Below are positions 52,103 to 54,522 of a stretch of 54,522 bases of DNA, piece after piece. The stretch comes from Candidatus Mediterraneibacter faecavium. Its GTDB lineage: Bacteria > Bacillota > Clostridia > Lachnospirales > Lachnospiraceae. Position numbers and translations under genes: made by a program. Under the pieces are notes generated by a model, which saw nothing but the letters and a program-made list of their open reading frames with translations, did not search any database and was not told the DNA's origin. The stretch lies in contig DWVY01000062.1 in assembly GCA_019119995.1 (NCBI GenBank), forward strand, positions 1-54,522, given 5' to 3'. The first letter of the stretch is position 1, and each line of letters opens with the position of its first letter.

Positions 52103-54202
52103 ATGGATAAAAAAGAAGCGGCCGCACAGGCAAAAGAACTCGTCGGGAAAATGACGATCGAGGAAAAAATATCACAATTAAAATACGATGCTCCGTCGAT
52201 CCCCAAATTAAATATACCGGCTTATAATTGGTGGAATGAAGGCCTTCACGGAGTTGCAAGGGCAGGAACGGCAACGATATATCCCCAGGCTATAGCGCTT
52301 GCGGCTATGTTTGACAGAGAACTTGTCCGAAAGATCGCGGATCAGATTGCAGAGGAGTGCAGAGCTAAATATAATGCCTGCTCTGAAGAAGCAGACAGGG
52401 ATATATATAAGGGATTAACACTTTGGTGTCCCAATATCAATATATTCCGGGATCCCCGGTGGGGCAGAGGCCAGGAAACTTTCGGCGAAGATCCGTATCT
52501 GACCCAAGAGCTTGGCGTGGCTTTTGTACGCGGCCTTCAGGGAAACGGAAAATATCTTAAGACAGCGGCATGTGCAAAACATTTTGCCGTGCATTCCGGG
52601 CCCGAAAGACTGCGTCATGAATTTGATGCACATGTGACAAGAAAGGATATGGCGGAGACATATCTTCCGGCTTTTGAAGCTGTAGTTAAAGATGCAGATG
52701 TCGCAGGAATAATGGGAGCCTATAACCGGGTGAACGGAGTACCATGCTGCGGAAACAGGGAACTGATCCAGGGATTACTGAGAAAAAAGTGGGGATTCAG
52801 CGGGTATTTTGTGTCGGACTGCTGGGCAATCAGGGATTTCCATACACATCATGGAGTTACCGACACTCCGGAGCAGTCGGCCGCCATGGCTCTTGGCGCA
52901 GGGTGCGATCTTAATTGCGGATGTACGTATCTGAGGATTTTTCAGGCATATAAGAAGGGAATGGTAAAAGAAGAGCAGATTACCCGGGCGGCAGAACATT
53001 TAATGACAATCCGGATCATGCTGGGAGAATTTGACGAGGAAAACGAGTACAATAAAATACCGTATGACGCAGTGGAGTGCCGGGAGCATCTTGATACGGC
53101 GGAGGAAGCGGCCGGAAAAGGGTGTGTACTCCTAAAAAATACCGGAATTCTGCCGCTGAATAAAAAGAATATCAGGAGGATCGGTGTAATCGGTCCGAAC
53201 GCGGACAGCAAAGCTTCACTCATTGGCAATTATTACGGAACATCTTCAGAGTATATTACGCTGCTCCAGGGTATAAAAAGAGAAGTTGGCGACGAAGTGA
53301 AAGTTCTATATTCTGCGGGATGCCATATCAGCCGGGACAGGATTGAACCGCTTGCCTGGCGGCAGGACAGGATTTCGGAAGCAAGGACTGTTGCAAAGAA
53401 TAGTGATATTATAATCCTGCATCTTGGTCTGGACGAATCACTGGAAGGCGAGGAAGGAGATGACAGCAACAGTTATGCATCCGGGGATAAAGCGGATTTA
53501 AATCTGCCGCAGGTTCAGGAAGAACTGCTGCGGGAGGTAGTAAAGACCGGAAAACCTGTAGTGTTATGTGTTTCGTCAGGCAGTGCGTTAAACTTAAATT
53601 ATGCGGAAACACATTGTGAGGCGATACTGCAGGTCTGGTATCCCGGAGCAAGAGGCGGCAAAAGTATTTCAGATATATTATTTGGAAGATACTCCCCGTC
53701 GGGGAAACTGCCAGTTACATTTTATAAAAGCGCGGATCAGCTTCCCCCGTTTGAAGATTATTCCATGAAGGGGCGGACATACAGATATATTACGGAAGAG
53801 CCGTTGTACCCGTTTGGATATGGTCTTACATACGGCAAAATACTGGTTGATGATATTGACGCTGTTCGGGAAGGCGAGGGCATTCGGGTTAGTGTTGGTT
53901 TAAAAAATACAGGAAAGATAAGCACACATGAAGTTGTACAAATATATCTGAAAAATCTTGATTCCGAATATGCGGAAGAAAATTATCATTTGTGCGGCTT
54001 CGAAAGAGTGCACATAATGGCGGGCCAAAGCGGGCAGGTCTCTGTTTTTATTGAGAAGGAAGCGTTTTACGTAACAGATGATCAGGGAAAACGATTTATT
54101 GACGGGAACAGATATCGGCTCTATGCGGGTCTGCATCAGCCGGATAAAAGAAGCTGTGAACTGTCAGGAGATGAAGTGAGATATCTGGATATCCGGTTGT
54201 AG
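52103..54202 (+). CDS. GH3 beta-xylosidase / beta-glucosidase
   Basis: A 699-residue retaining glycosidase. The N-terminal barrel (about 5-330) has WWNEGLHG, FRDPRWGRGQETFGEDP, KHFAVHSGPE and the nucleophile Asp in YFVSDCWAI. The alpha/beta sandwich (about 340-570) has IGPNA and LDESLEGEEGDD, where the acid/base Glu is expected. A fibronectin III-like domain ends the protein. The R-H-E-F/VSDC pattern resembles beta-xylosidases. No signal peptide, so it works inside the cell on imported oligosaccharides together with GH43. It is the last gene of the locus, 12 bases after the binding-protein gene. Confidence 0.93.
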   Translation: MDKKEAAAQAKELVGKMTIEEKISQLKYDAPSIPKLNIPAYNWWNEGLHGVARAGTATIYPQAIALAAMFDRELVRKIADQIAEECRAKYNACSEEADRDIYKGLTLWCPNINIFRDPRWGRGQETFGEDPYLTQELGVAFVRGLQGNGKYLKTAACAKHFAVHSGPERLRHEFDAHVTRKDMAETYLPAFEAVVKDADVAGIMGAYNRVNGVPCCGNRELIQGLLRKKWGFSGYFVSDCWAIRDFHTHHGVTDTPEQSAAMALGAGCDLNCGCTYLRIFQAYKKGMVKEEQITRAAEHLMTIRIMLGEFDEENEYNKIPYDAVECREHLDTAEEAAGKGCVLLKNTGILPLNKKNIRRIGVIGPNADSKASLIGNYYGTSSEYITLLQGIKREVGDEVKVLYSAGCHISRDRIEPLAWRQDRISEARTVAKNSDIIILHLGLDESLEGEEGDDSNSYASGDKADLNLPQVQEELLREVVKTGKPVVLCVSSGSALNLNYAETHCEAILQVWYPGARGGKSISDILFGRYSPSGKLPVTFYKSADQLPPFEDYSMKGRTYRYITEEPLYPFGYGLTYGKILVDDIDAVREGEGIRVSVGLKNTGKISTHEVVQIYLKNLDSEYAEENYHLCGFERVHIMAGQSGQVSVFIEKEAFYVTDDQGKRFIDGNRYRLYAGLHQPDKRSCELSGDEVRYLDIRL

Positions 54203-54289
54203 GAACACGACAAACGCATGAATGAATAAATTGTGAACATCCATCCTGATTTTCTGGTATACTCAAAGAAAAAAGGATGGGGTTCTTCT
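54203..54289. other. Left end of an insertion sequence and its promoter region
   Basis: Between the GH3 stop and the transposase start lie 87 bases. TTGTGA (54232) and TATACT (54258) may be promoter parts of the element. The GGATGG blocks around 54240 and 54276 are an imperfect symmetry. The exact IS end cannot be fixed without the right end, which is outside the window. Confidence 0.35.
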
Positions 54290-54522
54290 ATGAAAGCACT
54301 TTTAGATTATGTAAGCACAGTAACAGACTGCAGACAGGAAAAAAAGGTCCGGCATAAAATGATGGATATCATCATGCTTGTGTTCTTTGCCACACTTGCT
54401 AATGCGGATGACTGGGTAGAGATCGAAGTGTTTGGGAAAGAACATGAGGATTTTCTGCGCAATTATCTGGAGCTTCCTTATGGAATCCCTTCGCATGATA
54501 CGCTCCAGAGAGTATTTGCCAT
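54290..54522 (+). mobile_element. ISAs1-family transposase, N-terminal part (runs off the window)
   Basis: The first 77 residues are present and open to the end of the window. MKALLDYVSTVTDCRQEKKVRHKMMDIIMLVFFATLANADDWVEI and the later LPYGIPSHDTLQRVFA are the typical N-terminal associated domain of ISAs1/H-repeat transposases; the DDE catalytic domain would lie beyond the window. No frameshift is visible in this part. It marks the right border of the xylan-oligosaccharide locus. Confidence 0.88.

Overview
The window looks like chromosomal DNA of a gut Lachnospiraceae-type Firmicute (Clostridia). This is an inference from gene content and style: paired GlgC/GlgD glycogen enzymes, sortase-assembled SpaA-type pili, polyamine genes of the carboxyspermidine type, Gram-positive glycan-utilisation clusters with an ABC importer but no ATPase gene, GGAGG-type ribosome binding sites and sigma-A-like promoters. 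No rRNA or tRNA gene was seen.

Layout. 1-634 holds two hairpin repeats and no convincing gene. 635-2891 (minus) is glgC-glgD. 3071-3937 is a tyrosine recombinase whose stop codon touches the first of two inverted 24-bp recombination sites (3937-3960 and 4180-4203). The sites enclose an AT-rich, promoter-bearing segment just upstream of a pilus operon (4239-12854: giant adhesin, LPTTG pilin, two class C sortases, AP2-domain protein). I read this as a phase-variable pilus locus controlled by an invertible promoter, probably captured in the OFF orientation. 13005-17149 is a MarR regulator with a heterodimeric ABC exporter. An Rpn-type nuclease, purC, tatD, rsmA, citrate synthase and a hydrolase follow.

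24104-24569 carries two diverged copies of a structured element. Wobble-pair evidence suggests they are twin small RNAs read from the minus strand, next to a GH25-LysM lysozyme. 25775-30732 is an AraC-controlled sugar module (DUF4867 protein, FucI-like isomerase, FGGY kinase) interrupted by a 227-bp REP-like nested palindrome. 30882-32165 is an unusual XRE-HTH/PfkB sugar kinase fusion. Beside it lies a previously uncalled 28-residue holin-like toxin gene with a convergent antisense RNA (type I toxin-antitoxin). A two-component system and a CapA-like protein follow.

37656-37965 is a candidate structured RNA or leader ahead of a polyamine operon (38087-44002: Arg/Orn/Lys decarboxylase, aminopropyltransferase, agmatinase, carboxynorspermidine dehydrogenase and decarboxylase). 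44163-54202 is a LacI-controlled xylan/arabinoxylan-oligosaccharide locus (GH43, DUF6259 protein, ABC importer, GH3). The window ends inside an ISAs1-like transposase.

All calls come from reading the sequence and from family knowledge. No database search or folding program was run.
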